Assembly (NCBI GenBank): GCA_019057635.1
Contig: DXJL01000090.1
Coordinates: forward strand, 1-44,714
Length of the DNA stretch: 44,714 nt
Direction: 5' to 3'
From: Candidatus Heimdallarchaeota archaeon
GTDB taxonomy: Archaea; Asgardarchaeota; Heimdallarchaeia; Hodarchaeales; Hodarchaeaceae
In this document: piece after piece, positions 17,031-25,162 of the stretch
Layout of the letters: every line of letters begins with the position of its first letter
Numbering within the stretch: the stretch's first letter is position 1
Position numbers and translations under genes: made by a program
The notes under the pieces: generated by a model
What the model was told of the DNA's origin: nothing
What the model saw: only the letters and a program-made list of their open reading frames with translations
Database searches by the model: none

Positions 17031-18167
17031 TTAATTTGGTCGAGAAGAGTACTCTCTTGGGTCAATTCCAAAAGCTCTTAGCAATTCAGCTGTTTTTCCA
17101 GAGATGATAAGAGGAACGGATTTTAATTCTTCAATGTTTTGGGATCCGGTTAAAAAACAGGCAAGGCGAATTTCATATGCAATTTCTTCGATATATTTCA
17201 GGGACTTTTCTATTGAATGATCCTGTGCAGTAAATAGGAATGGAATGGCCATTCCTGCTGCATCTGCTCCGAGTGCGAGTAGTTTAGCAACTTCCAATCC
17301 ATTTCTAACGCCTCCTGATCCAATAATATGTCCGCTGAATGATTCCTTTGCTAAAATAGTGCTAATAACTGTAGGTAATCCCCAATCCCAAAATACCTCC
17401 CCTGTTTTTTTATATTTTGGAACTTCAGCTCTTATAGATTCGACACCAGCCCATGAAGTGCCCCCTACACCTTGAATATCAATTCCTGCAAATCCTGATT
17501 TCATTATGCGATCAATATCAAACCGACTAAACCCTGAACCTACTTCTTTCGCAATGATCGGAGTCGGGGATACATTGATCAGTTGTGAAACTCGATCTAT
17601 CAGTCCATGAAGGTTTGTATCACCTTCAGGTTGAATTGATTCCTGTAATGGATTAAAATGGAATGCTACTGCATCCGCATTTATCATAGAAACAATGTTT
17701 TTCAAGTCTGTGGACGTTAAACCATCTACTATTTGTCCTGCACCTATATTTCCAATCTTAAGGGTTGTAGGGGCATTATTTTTAACAATTTCAAATGACT
17801 CACGTGCTTGAGCATCTTCCAAGGCAGCCCGTTGACTTCCAACACCCATTCCTATCTGTGTTTTTTCTGCTACTTGAGATAGATAATCATTAAGCTGCTG
17901 AGCAAAAGCATGGCCACCAGTCATTCCTGAAATAATCATTGGTAATCGTAATTTTTTCCCGAAAATATCTACTGATAAATCTATATCCTTCATATTGAGA
18001 TCAGTAGTCGCGTGATGCACAAAGGAAATATCTTCCAAGCCTGTGGTGATACTACGACCTTGAACATCATGTTCAAGACATATCTGTAAATGAGCAAGTT
18101 TTCGTTCAGAAGTAATAGTTGCTTCTTTTTTCTCATCAATTTCGTGAGGTGAGGTCTTAGATTCCAT
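17031..18167 (-). CDS. fni: Type 2 isopentenyl-diphosphate delta-isomerase
   Basis: FMN- and NADPH-dependent enzyme that interconverts IPP and DMAPP, the last step before prenyl chain synthesis. Family features are RKLAHLQICL near the N-terminus, the PMIISGMTGG motif, GMGVGSQRAAL, VDGLTS, the glycine-rich GVGGTSW, and the phosphate-binding GSGGVRNGLEVAKLLALGAD. The 378 residues are normal for IDI-2. It follows ubiX after 42 bases on the same strand. It is the final step for either mevalonate branch encoded in this island. Confidence 0.96.
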   Translation of the reverse strand: MESKTSPHEIDEKKEATITSERKLAHLQICLEHDVQGRSITTGLEDISFVHHATTDLNMKDIDLSVDIFGKKLRLPMIISGMTGGHAFAQQLNDYLSQVAEKTQIGMGVGSQRAALEDAQARESFEIVKNNAPTTLKIGNIGAGQIVDGLTSTDLKNIVSMINADAVAFHFNPLQESIQPEGDTNLHGLIDRVSQLINVSPTPIIAKEVGSGFSRFDIDRIMKSGFAGIDIQGVGGTSWAGVESIRAEVPKYKKTGEVFWDWGLPTVISTILAKESFSGHIIGSGGVRNGLEVAKLLALGADAAGMAIPFLFTAQDHSIEKSLKYIEEIAYEIRLACFLTGSQNIEELKSVPLIISGKTAELLRAFGIDPREYSSRPN

Positions 18168-18209
18168 TTGTGGTACACTTCTTGATGGTTATCTTGGCAA
18201 ATATAATGG

Positions 18210-18794
18210 TTACTCTGATTGTATGACACTATTCCATCGTGTATATTTATCATTGGGTATATTGAAACAATCCAATATCTTTCCCGAAATAAAATCGAAT
18301 AAATCCTGTATAGATTTAGGACGGTGATAGAAACCAGGACTCAAAGGTAGAACGATCGCTCCATACAAGGAAAGCTGATTTAGATTGTGTAGACATCCTG
18401 GACTTAAGGGAGTTTCTCGAATACCGATAATTAGTGGTTTTTTCATTTTTAATATATTATCTGCTGCGCGAGAAATTAAGTTTCCAGTATTAGCTAATGC
18501 AATATTGCTAACTGTCTTAACCGTGGCTGGAATCACAACCATTCCATCAACAATTGTCGAACTACTGGAAATAGCTGCACTCATATCATTTTCTTTATAT
18601 AAGTAATCAGGTAACTTTTGAAAATCATCTATTGTGTTAAATGACTCATTCACGATCACCTGCTTTGCCCACTTACTAATAATGACGTGAGTTTCGACAT
18701 CATGAGATGAGAGAGCCCTAATTGCTTCAATGCCATAATCTATTCCCGAGGCACCTGTTAAAGCCACAATTATTTTTTTAGACTTCAATAACAT
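18210..18794 (-). CDS. ubiX: UbiX-type flavin prenyltransferase
   Basis: Makes prenylated FMN, the cofactor of UbiD-family decarboxylases, from FMN and dimethylallyl phosphate. Seen are the FMN-binding N-terminus VALTGASGIDYGIEAI, the region SSSSTIVDGMVVIPATVKT, ISRAADNILK, and the C-terminal LILGIRETPLS-type stretch (here LIIGIRETPLSPGCL). The ATG at 18794 is preferred; the frame extends three codons to a TTG. It is divergent from the diphosphomevalonate decarboxylase gene. Its presence fits service to the UbiD-family enzyme at 22715-24025. Confidence 0.94.
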   Translation of the reverse strand: MLLKSKKIIVALTGASGIDYGIEAIRALSSHDVETHVIISKWAKQVIVNESFNTIDDFQKLPDYLYKENDMSAAISSSSTIVDGMVVIPATVKTVSNIALANTGNLISRAADNILKMKKPLIIGIRETPLSPGCLHNLNQLSLYGAIVLPLSPGFYHRPKSIQDLFDFISGKILDCFNIPNDKYTRWNSVIQSE

Positions 18795-18937
18795 TGACTC
18801 CAATACAGAACTAACACTAGAAATTCTTCTGTTTAATAGAATACTACTACGGAAATATCTTCATTATGAATAAATCTTTTTTACATAGATCGATTAATTA
18901 ATCTTTGTTAAACACGTTCTTTATGGTTATGATGCTA

Positions 18938-19930
18938 ATGAAAGCAACTGCAATTGCAAATTCCAATATTGCACTAGTAAAGTACTGGGGAAAAAGAAAC
19001 TCTGATTTAATTCTACCTTACAATTCGAGTGTCTCAATGACATTGAATAATCTTAATACTAAGACAACAGTTGAATTTAATAAGACTTTATCAGAGTACG
19101 AGGTAACCATCAATAGAAAGGTAGCAAAAGGTGAAGAGTTGGCTAGAGTAGCGAATCATCTGGAGCTATTACAAAATTCATCCCCCCACAAAATATTTGC
19201 TAAGGTTAGGAGTGAAAGTAATTTTCCTAAGAAAGCTGGATTAGCTAGTTCGGCCTCTGGATTTGCAGCTCTCACTCTAGCAGGGACTAAAGCCTTAGGT
19301 CAAGATCTCACTGTGAAAAATTTAAGCATTCTTGCAAGAAGGGGGAGTGGAAGTGCTTCCAGAAGTATTCTAGGAGGATTTGTGGAGTGGACCAAAGGTT
19401 CCTTACCAGATGGCTTAGATAGCCATGCCCTCCAAATAAAGAAAGAAGCTCATTGGCCAGAATTATCTATGATTGTAACAATTATCTCAACTGAAGAGAA
19501 AAAAGTCTCCTCCCGCGCAGGAATGAGTCAAACGGTGAAGAATTCGCCATTTTATAGTGCATGGTTAGACACGATTGAATCTGATGTGGAGAAAATGAAA
19601 CAAGCAATCTCAGAAAAGGATTTTATTCAATTAGGAAAGATCGCTGAATTAAATGCTATTAAAATGCACGCAACCATGCAGACAACAACTCCTCCTTTTA
19701 TTTATTGGGAAGCAGGATCATTGTCTATTATGAAAGAGGTACTGAAACTCCGAGAAGAGGGAATTGAATGCTACTTCACTATGGATGCAGGGCCACAGGT
19801 GAAAATTCTCTGTCAACAAAAAGATATAGAAACAATAAAATCTAGGGTAACAGAAATAAATTTAGTTAAAGATATAATTATTTGCCATCCAGGTAAAGAG
19901 GCACGATTAACCGAGGATCACTTATTTTGA
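18938..19930 (+). CDS. mvaD: Diphosphomevalonate decarboxylase (GHMP family)
   Basis: ATP-dependent decarboxylase giving IPP from mevalonate 5-diphosphate in the classical pathway. Clear family motifs are KYWGKR (15-20), the ATP loop GLASSASGFAAL (101-112), GSGSASRS (136-143) and the catalytic aspartate in FTMDAGP (D283). Retention of this Asp argues against mevalonate-3-kinase. A phosphomevalonate decarboxylase role cannot be fully excluded by eye, but the phosphomevalonate kinase gene directly downstream favours the diphosphate enzyme. The start is the ATG giving MKATAIANSNIALVKYW; several upstream in-frame starts exist. It forms an operon with the kinase (21-base gap). Confidence 0.92.
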   Translation: MKATAIANSNIALVKYWGKRNSDLILPYNSSVSMTLNNLNTKTTVEFNKTLSEYEVTINRKVAKGEELARVANHLELLQNSSPHKIFAKVRSESNFPKKAGLASSASGFAALTLAGTKALGQDLTVKNLSILARRGSGSASRSILGGFVEWTKGSLPDGLDSHALQIKKEAHWPELSMIVTIISTEEKKVSSRAGMSQTVKNSPFYSAWLDTIESDVEKMKQAISEKDFIQLGKIAELNAIKMHATMQTTTPPFIYWEAGSLSIMKEVLKLREEGIECYFTMDAGPQVKILCQQKDIETIKSRVTEINLVKDIIICHPGKEARLTEDHLF

Positions 19931-19951
19931 CAGAGTAAATGAGGTTGTTAG

Positions 19952-21067
19952 ATGATTGTAGTTTCTGCACCTGGAAAATTAATGCTCTCGGGTGAATGGA
20001 GTATACTTGAGAAAAATGTTAGATGTATAGTCCTTGCAGTTCAACAGAGAGTTTTTGCTGCAATTCAACCTGAAGAAAAAATGAACATTCATATGAAAGA
20101 TTTCAACCTGACCTCAACAGGCCACTATTCTGATGGAACCCTATCCTTTGATCTCGATGATGACAGACTGATTTTTGCCAAGCATGCCATCGAATCTGCT
20201 TTAAAATACCTAGAAACACGAAACATTCCAATTATGGCCTTTCACCTTGAAACTTGGGGAGATATTAGTACAGTAAATAATACTGAAACGGGTCAAGAAA
20301 TGAAAGTTGGGTTTGGAAGTAGCGCCGCTGCGGTTGTAGCCATTATAGGGGCGATAATTCAATTTCACACAAACTCTAATTTTACGCAACAAGATAAAGA
20401 GACAATATTTAAACTAAGTATAATTTCACATTACCTGGGGCAAGGAAAACTTGGATCTGGTTTTGATGTTGCTGCCTCGACGTTTGGAGGAGCTCTTATT
20501 TATAGAAAATTTGATCCTGATTGGTTACAACAGAATATCATGACAAAAACCTTACATAACTTAGTTAATGAAGAGTGGCCTTTATTACAATATATTCCTA
20601 TAAGTTTACCCGCGGATCTTGTTATGATGGTTGGGTTTACTGGGACGAGTGCTTCCACAAAGAAATTAGTTCAAGAAATGAAGATGTATAAGGAGAAAGA
20701 TCCTGATAACTATTTCACCATTATCTCTCGAATTGCTGATGTTACCGAGCAACTTATAGAAGCTATCAAATCCACAAACCAAATATCTATTCTTAAATTA
20801 CTTGACCAAAATAGAATTTTATTAGAAGAATTAAGTTTTGCATGTTCCTGTCGCTTAGAAATAGAGGCCCATCAAGTGATGAGTCATACTGCTTCAAAAT
20901 ATGGTGCGGTAGCTAAATTTTCTGGAGCAGGAGGCGGAGATTGTAGTGTAGGGGTATGTTTTAATGAAGCAGATGCAGCCATAATTGTCAAAGAATGGGA
21001 AAAAAATGGAATTATGCCTATAGATATAGAATTCTCTAGTGAGGGGATAAAAAAGGTAAATAAATGA
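19952..21067 (+). CDS. mvaK2: Phosphomevalonate kinase (ERG8/MvaK2-type GHMP kinase)
   Basis: Phosphorylates mevalonate 5-phosphate to the diphosphate, the step specific to the classical route. Motifs are SAPGKLMLSGEWS at the N-terminus, the ATP loop VGFGSSAAAVVA (about 119-130), GSGFDVAASTFGG, TGTSASTKKLV and SGAGGGDC. The last two are the PMK-type motif III region. The 371 residues fit the bacterial and archaeal PMK size. It follows mvaD on the same strand and converges on the phosphomevalonate dehydratase genes, which use the same substrate for the other branch. Confidence 0.92.
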   Translation: MIVVSAPGKLMLSGEWSILEKNVRCIVLAVQQRVFAAIQPEEKMNIHMKDFNLTSTGHYSDGTLSFDLDDDRLIFAKHAIESALKYLETRNIPIMAFHLETWGDISTVNNTETGQEMKVGFGSSAAAVVAIIGAIIQFHTNSNFTQQDKETIFKLSIISHYLGQGKLGSGFDVAASTFGGALIYRKFDPDWLQQNIMTKTLHNLVNEEWPLLQYIPISLPADLVMMVGFTGTSASTKKLVQEMKMYKEKDPDNYFTIISRIADVTEQLIEAIKSTNQISILKLLDQNRILLEELSFACSCRLEIEAHQVMSHTASKYGAVAKFSGAGGGDCSVGVCFNEADAAIIVKEWEKNGIMPIDIEFSSEGIKKVNK

Positions 21068-21095
21068 TAAATTGTGAGAAGAAAAAGAAAGAAGA

Positions 21096-21485
21096 TTATT
21101 CTATCTCTACCGTACCATTATCGCCATCGACATGGATTTGCATTCCAGTTTGAATTTTACTAACATCGATCTGATCAACACAAGGAAGCTCTGATATGAT
21201 TGTGCCTACCGCAACGATTGCCTCGCAATCATTAAGTACCAATGCTTTCGGTCCTTTCCCCGTTTTGGCCATCTGATAGATCACATACGATCCTACAGTA
21301 GATCCTTTACCTGAGGGAAAGACTAGAATCTTATCATTAATACATATTCCTTCTAGTTCGTGCCCCTTTTCAACGACAACGCCATTGTCAGGATCAACTC
21401 CACCATAGAAAGAAATACTATCTGAAGTTACTAACGCTTCACCTGACGCTTTTCCTTTGAAAATTTTTCGACCAGTTAATTTCAT
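21096..21485 (-). CDS. Phosphomevalonate dehydratase small subunit (AcnX-S, DUF126)
   Basis: Small subunit of the aconitase-X-type enzyme that dehydrates mevalonate 5-phosphate to trans-anhydromevalonate phosphate. The DUF126 swivelling domain is recognised from KGKASGEALVTSDSISFYGG, the FPSGKGSTVGSYV loop and AIVAVGTIISELPCVD. The 129 residues are typical. Its ATG overlaps the stop of the large-subunit C-terminal piece by one base (TAATG), so the subunits are coupled. It converges with phosphomevalonate kinase across 28 bases. Confidence 0.94.
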   Translation of the reverse strand: MKLTGRKIFKGKASGEALVTSDSISFYGGVDPDNGVVVEKGHELEGICINDKILVFPSGKGSTVGSYVIYQMAKTGKGPKALVLNDCEAIVAVGTIISELPCVDQIDVSKIQTGMQIHVDGDNGTVEIE

Positions 21486-22423
21486 TATGATAGAGCCTCC
21501 TCAAGACATTCATCCATTGACATTAGTTTCACAGCGAACTTATTGCGGCCTGATCCGTAATAACACATTTTCGCAGAATCAGAGGCTAAACCGTGAAAGC
21601 GTCCTTTGATTGGTGCAACTACACAACACGTATCCGCAGCTATTTTCGCCCCCGAATCTTCTATCGTTTTTGTGAATCCCATTCTATCGGCAATCTGTTT
21701 GGTCGGTCTAGCGGTTGTAATCCATACTTCTTTCTTTGGATTTACCGTTTTTCCATTTAATTTTTTGGCAATGTATTCTAATTCGGCCAATGAGGCATGA
21801 GGACAACCTAAACTGATGAAATCAATCTCGGTTTCATCATTTAAATCTCCAAGGGCTTTCTTCATATCTTCTTCTGTAACAGTTTCGACCGTATCTGGAA
21901 TTGAATCAATTTTATTTGGAGTAATATCTTCCATGTGGAACAATGCAACACCACCATAAGTGGCATACGACGCACAAAATGATTTCAGTTCCTCAACAGA
22001 AGCCTTGGGTATTCCAGTGATATATGTGATTTTTTTGCCAAATCGATCTCCGAGGACTTTTCCTAACGCCCCAAATCGAAAAGTATCCTTCACCTCACAT
22101 TTGACATCGACCTTGAGTTCGGGTTGACGATTTTCATCTAGGTGAAATCCATATTCAGGTGTTCTTCCAACAAGAGCTGCACTTAACGCGCTTGGCCCCC
22201 CTTCACGATTGGTTTTGGCACCTAAAACGGAGTTAGCATAACAAACGGCAGAGCTCTCGCTCCATGCAATATGTTGGCCATAGGCAGGAAGATTACCATA
22301 TAAGTAGGGAGTACAGGAACACGTGGTAATTACGTCCAAACGTTTAAACGCATCTACTACACGAATCTGGTTTTCTGCAAATTCCTCATCGATAGCCAGC
22401 TTTTTCCAATCCTCAAGGTCCAT
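21485..22423 (-). CDS. Phosphomevalonate dehydratase large subunit, C-terminal piece (AcnX-L, DUF521)
   Basis: This 312-residue product matches the AcnX large subunit from the segment just after the N-terminal domain to the end. It keeps the likely iron-sulfur ligand regions TTCSCTPYL and ADTCCVVAPIKGRFHG and the substrate segments IAWSESSAVCYANSVLGAKTN and NREGGPSA. The first 85 residues of the usual roughly 390-residue protein are encoded separately just upstream (22445-22702). The two pieces are in the same frame, separated by a TAA and seven codons. The start is MDLEDWKKL, exactly where family proteins continue after TTLNPAG. A weak GGAT precedes the ATG. Confidence 0.9.
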   Translation of the reverse strand: MDLEDWKKLAIDEEFAENQIRVVDAFKRLDVITTCSCTPYLYGNLPAYGQHIAWSESSAVCYANSVLGAKTNREGGPSALSAALVGRTPEYGFHLDENRQPELKVDVKCEVKDTFRFGALGKVLGDRFGKKITYITGIPKASVEELKSFCASYATYGGVALFHMEDITPNKIDSIPDTVETVTEEDMKKALGDLNDETEIDFISLGCPHASLAELEYIAKKLNGKTVNPKKEVWITTARPTKQIADRMGFTKTIEDSGAKIAADTCCVVAPIKGRFHGLASDSAKMCYYGSGRNKFAVKLMSMDECLEEALS

Positions 22424-22444
22424 TCTGGATCCAATAGCAATTAA

Positions 22445-22702
22445 TTAGCTAAAAGATTTTCCAGCAGGATTGAGGGTGGTTAACGTTCTGACTTTTCCGT
22501 CTTTTGCCATCTCTTCTAGCCATGCTAATCCTGGTTCGTTTAAATTTGCGTAGCTTACACCCGCTATCTGAACCGAAGTGATATCTATCAGTCTTTTTGC
22601 ACCATAAATTTCACCAAGGGTTACTAATATATCCATGGCCGTTTGGGCCGCTTTACCGTATTTCCCTACCACCATATCTTGTTCTTCAGATGTTAATTCC
22701 AT
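22445..22702 (-). CDS. Phosphomevalonate dehydratase large subunit, N-terminal piece (AcnX-L, DUF521)
   Basis: This 85-residue product corresponds to the beginning of AcnX large subunits: ELTSEEQDMVVGKYGKAAQ, then AMDILVTLGEIYGAKRLIDI, VSYANL and LTTLNPAG. It then adds KSFS and a TAA stop. Full-length homologues run straight from TTLNPAG into the segment that begins the next gene. A naturally split subunit is more likely than decay because the second piece has its own start and both pieces are well conserved. It begins 12 bases after the UbiD-family gene. Family identity is firm; whether the pieces assemble is inferred. Confidence 0.85.
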   Translation of the reverse strand: MELTSEEQDMVVGKYGKAAQTAMDILVTLGEIYGAKRLIDITSVQIAGVSYANLNEPGLAWLEEMAKDGKVRTLTTLNPAGKSFS

Positions 22703-22714
22703 AATTATACCTCA

Positions 22715-24025
22715 TTATTCATTTATATAGTCCTTTAAATCTACTTTGGGAAATTTTGCTCTTGCAAAACTCTTACCTTTTGTTTTAAGTGGAGCAGTTA
22801 AGTCAAATCCAATCTTATTGGTGATTTTTGTCCCAGGTTCTGCACTCGGATCTAGACTTGATCCAGGTTCTTTACCTATATCGACTAAATCCCTCTCAGC
22901 TTGAAAACGAGTGGCCATTGACCATTCTACCTCGAGAGGGTCATAAATATTGATATCTTTATCCACGACGAATACATGCTTACAGCTTCGATGGCCTTGG
23001 AAAGCGGCCTGAATTGCTTTTTTACCGTCGTCCTCTTCTTTTTTTTCTATTTTAACAATTGCATGTAACCATGAAGAGCCACCAGGATTAACATTCACAT
23101 CGATACACTTTACACCTGCTTCATTCACTGTTTTAAAAATTGTGGGTTCTCGGGGCATTCCCATTAAGACTTTATGTTCTAATGCTCCAGGGATCAATGC
23201 TTGCCATATAGGATTCTTCCTATGGGTAATTTTCCTCACTTCGAACACAGGTTCGTCTCGAATTACATCGTATGTTTCAGTTAAATCTATGAAAGGTCCT
23301 TCATCTGATCGATCCTTCATAAATACCCGCCCTTCTAATACTACTTCACACCCTGCTGGTATTAAAACATCGACTGATTTTGCTTTCACCACTTGAGTTG
23401 GAGCTAAGGCATTAGCAATTTCTAATTCATTTATTCCAGTTTTTACTGAAGTCGCAGCCCCTACTAAAATATTAGGTGTGTTTCCTATACAATAAACTGC
23501 ATCCACTTCACCAGTCCTCTCTAAAAACTTATAGAAATCTCTACCCTTGATGATTCTCGTACTCATTCGGTTTTTAGAAAATTGCATGGCCCGATGGAAA
23601 TCTAAATTCTGTCCGTATTCAGGATCTTTCGTCACCACGACTGCAGATGAAATATAACGGCCTCCATCTCGCTCATTGTGTTTTAAGATAGGTAATCTAT
23701 CTAAATCCACTTGTTCCATTACGAGTTCCTGACAAGGAGCACTTGTAACCTCCTCAGGAGCACTCCGATTATCAATGGCCTCTGTTAGTCTTGGTATGAG
23801 TTGATCGGTAGAGATACCAAAATAATTAGCTATACTGATCTTTGTACTGAAAATATTTCCTGCCACGCGGAAATCAGAATAACCTTTTATGTTTTCAAAT
23901 AGAAGAGGCGTTGGTTCAGCTGTTTTCAATACAGCAGCTGCCTCAATATCTATATCCACATCCTTTTTGATTTTAGTAATTGCGTTATTCTTTTCTAATT
24001 GCGTAATATATTCTCGAAAATCCAT
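22715..24025 (-). CDS. trans-Anhydromevalonate phosphate decarboxylase (UbiD family)
   Basis: Prenylated-FMN enzyme that converts trans-anhydromevalonate phosphate to isopentenyl phosphate in the archaeal mevalonate pathway. UbiD hallmarks include NRMSTRI for the catalytic arginine region, and EGPFIDLTETYD carrying the catalytic glutamates. VNPGGSSWLHAIVKI, CKHVFVVDKDINIYD and VEWSMATRFQ are also present. The 436 residues agree with the archaeal anhydromevalonate decarboxylases. Adjacency to the AcnX subunits and mevalonate kinase picks this function over other UbiD roles. UbiX lies 4 kb away in the same island. Confidence 0.92.
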   Translation of the reverse strand: MDFREYITQLEKNNAITKIKKDVDIDIEAAAVLKTAEPTPLLFENIKGYSDFRVAGNIFSTKISIANYFGISTDQLIPRLTEAIDNRSAPEEVTSAPCQELVMEQVDLDRLPILKHNERDGGRYISSAVVVTKDPEYGQNLDFHRAMQFSKNRMSTRIIKGRDFYKFLERTGEVDAVYCIGNTPNILVGAATSVKTGINELEIANALAPTQVVKAKSVDVLIPAGCEVVLEGRVFMKDRSDEGPFIDLTETYDVIRDEPVFEVRKITHRKNPIWQALIPGALEHKVLMGMPREPTIFKTVNEAGVKCIDVNVNPGGSSWLHAIVKIEKKEEDDGKKAIQAAFQGHRSCKHVFVVDKDINIYDPLEVEWSMATRFQAERDLVDIGKEPGSSLDPSAEPGTKITNKIGFDLTAPLKTKGKSFARAKFPKVDLKDYINE

Positions 24026-24061
24026 TTTGATTTACACCTGTATTATTATTATTTACTAAAT

Positions 24062-25000
24062 TTAAACTCCTATTTTTGTTTTCCAAGCTGCATAACCTGC
24101 GGTCTTCAATGCATTGTAAACTTTATCCTGCAGCTCTGCTCCTGGAGTTAACACATTTATATTTCCTCCACGTCCTGTACCTGTGACTTTCGCACCCAAC
24201 GCACCTGCATCTCTAGCTATTTTTACCATCTTATCTAACTTTTCATTAGAAACAGTTATTTTTTGTAATAACTCATGATTTTTGTTCATGAGCTTGCCTA
24301 CTTGCTCTAAATTCATCAATTCGAGTGCATGACGGCCATCTTTAGCCACTGATTTATACTCTTTCACTATCTTCTCAAACCACTTGGGATTCTCTTCTTT
24401 CTTTTCACGTACATCAGCAACAACAACACTTGTATTGGCTGTCATCCCCGAACTAGCTATCACCATATCGACAGGTTTAGAAAGTTTAATGGTTTCCATT
24501 GTGTTCGGCCCTCCGTGTAGATTTTTCACGAAATAGACCAAACCACCAAATGTTGAAGCTGTATTATCAATACCACTTGGAGTTCCATGATATCCTTTTT
24601 CACCTTCATAAGCAGCTTCGTTGATTTGAGTATCATTCCATCCCAACTTGTATGCGTCATTTACGGCTCTCGCTAATGCCACACAACTAGCCGCGGAAGC
24701 TCCTACACCACTGGCGCAAGTTAATTTTCCACCTAAAGTGATTTTCAACTTCTCTTTCTCAAGATCTACACCCATAAAGGTCAGGACATTGTTTATTGAA
24801 ATTTTTTGTTCGTCAAATTTCTTTTTTTTATACCCCGGCACTTCTGGCCGGTTATCAATTAGCTCATATCCCTTACCCTCTTCAATTTCTACGATTGCTT
24901 CTGTAGAGTCGCCAATTGCAGAAGCCATTGCAGGTAAACCATAAACGACAAAATGTTCGCCGAAAAGTATTGTTTTACCAAAACCTGAACCCGTTCCCAT
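24062..25000 (-). CDS. mvk: Mevalonate kinase
   Basis: GHMP kinase making mevalonate 5-phosphate, the branch-point substrate for both routes encoded here. It shows FGKTILFGEHFVVYGLPA at the N-terminus, the ATP loop ASGVGASAASC (96-106), the catalytic aspartate region HGTPSGIDNTAS (D145) and the C-terminal KVTGTGRGGN. The 312 residues match archaeal mevalonate kinases. It is the first gene of the minus-strand operon mvk - ubiD-like - acnX-L (two pieces) - acnX-S, and is divergent from phosphoglycerate kinase. Confidence 0.94.
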   Translation of the reverse strand: MGTGSGFGKTILFGEHFVVYGLPAMASAIGDSTEAIVEIEEGKGYELIDNRPEVPGYKKKKFDEQKISINNVLTFMGVDLEKEKLKITLGGKLTCASGVGASAASCVALARAVNDAYKLGWNDTQINEAAYEGEKGYHGTPSGIDNTASTFGGLVYFVKNLHGGPNTMETIKLSKPVDMVIASSGMTANTSVVVADVREKKEENPKWFEKIVKEYKSVAKDGRHALELMNLEQVGKLMNKNHELLQKITVSNEKLDKMVKIARDAGALGAKVTGTGRGGNINVLTPGAELQDKVYNALKTAGYAAWKTKIGV

Positions 25001-25134
25001 TTTTATTTTTCACCTAAATCCTCTATTAGTCATTTTTTCTTGTTATTGCCTAAATAAATCAATCTTTTTCGATAATTTCAGATAAAAATTTTTCCTCACT
25101 TGCCTTTTTTTGTCTAGCTAACTGAGAAAAGTTG

Positions 25135-25143
25135 ATATAAAAA
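25135..25143 (+). promoter_or_regulatory. TATA-box-like element for phosphoglycerate kinase
   Basis: ATATAAAAA lies 20-28 bases before the pgk ATG. With the usual 25-base spacing, transcription would begin at or very near the start codon, implying a leaderless or nearly leaderless mRNA. Pattern-based. Confidence 0.5.
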
Positions 25144-25162
25144 TTAATTTCGGAGTACAATT

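Noticed and set aside
18938..19930. Mevalonate-3-kinase instead of decarboxylase
   Set aside because: The catalytic aspartate of the decarboxylase (FTMDAGP) and the KYWGKR motif are retained, and phosphomevalonate kinase follows.
22424..22447. AcnX-L split as a simple frameshift or single-base error
   Set aside because: The pieces are in the same frame with 12 extra codons, a stop and a new start; no one-base change restores the normal protein.
24648..24944. Forward-strand open frame opposite mevalonate kinase
   Set aside because: It is a shadow of the mevalonate kinase gene, whose motifs are fully conserved on the minus strand.
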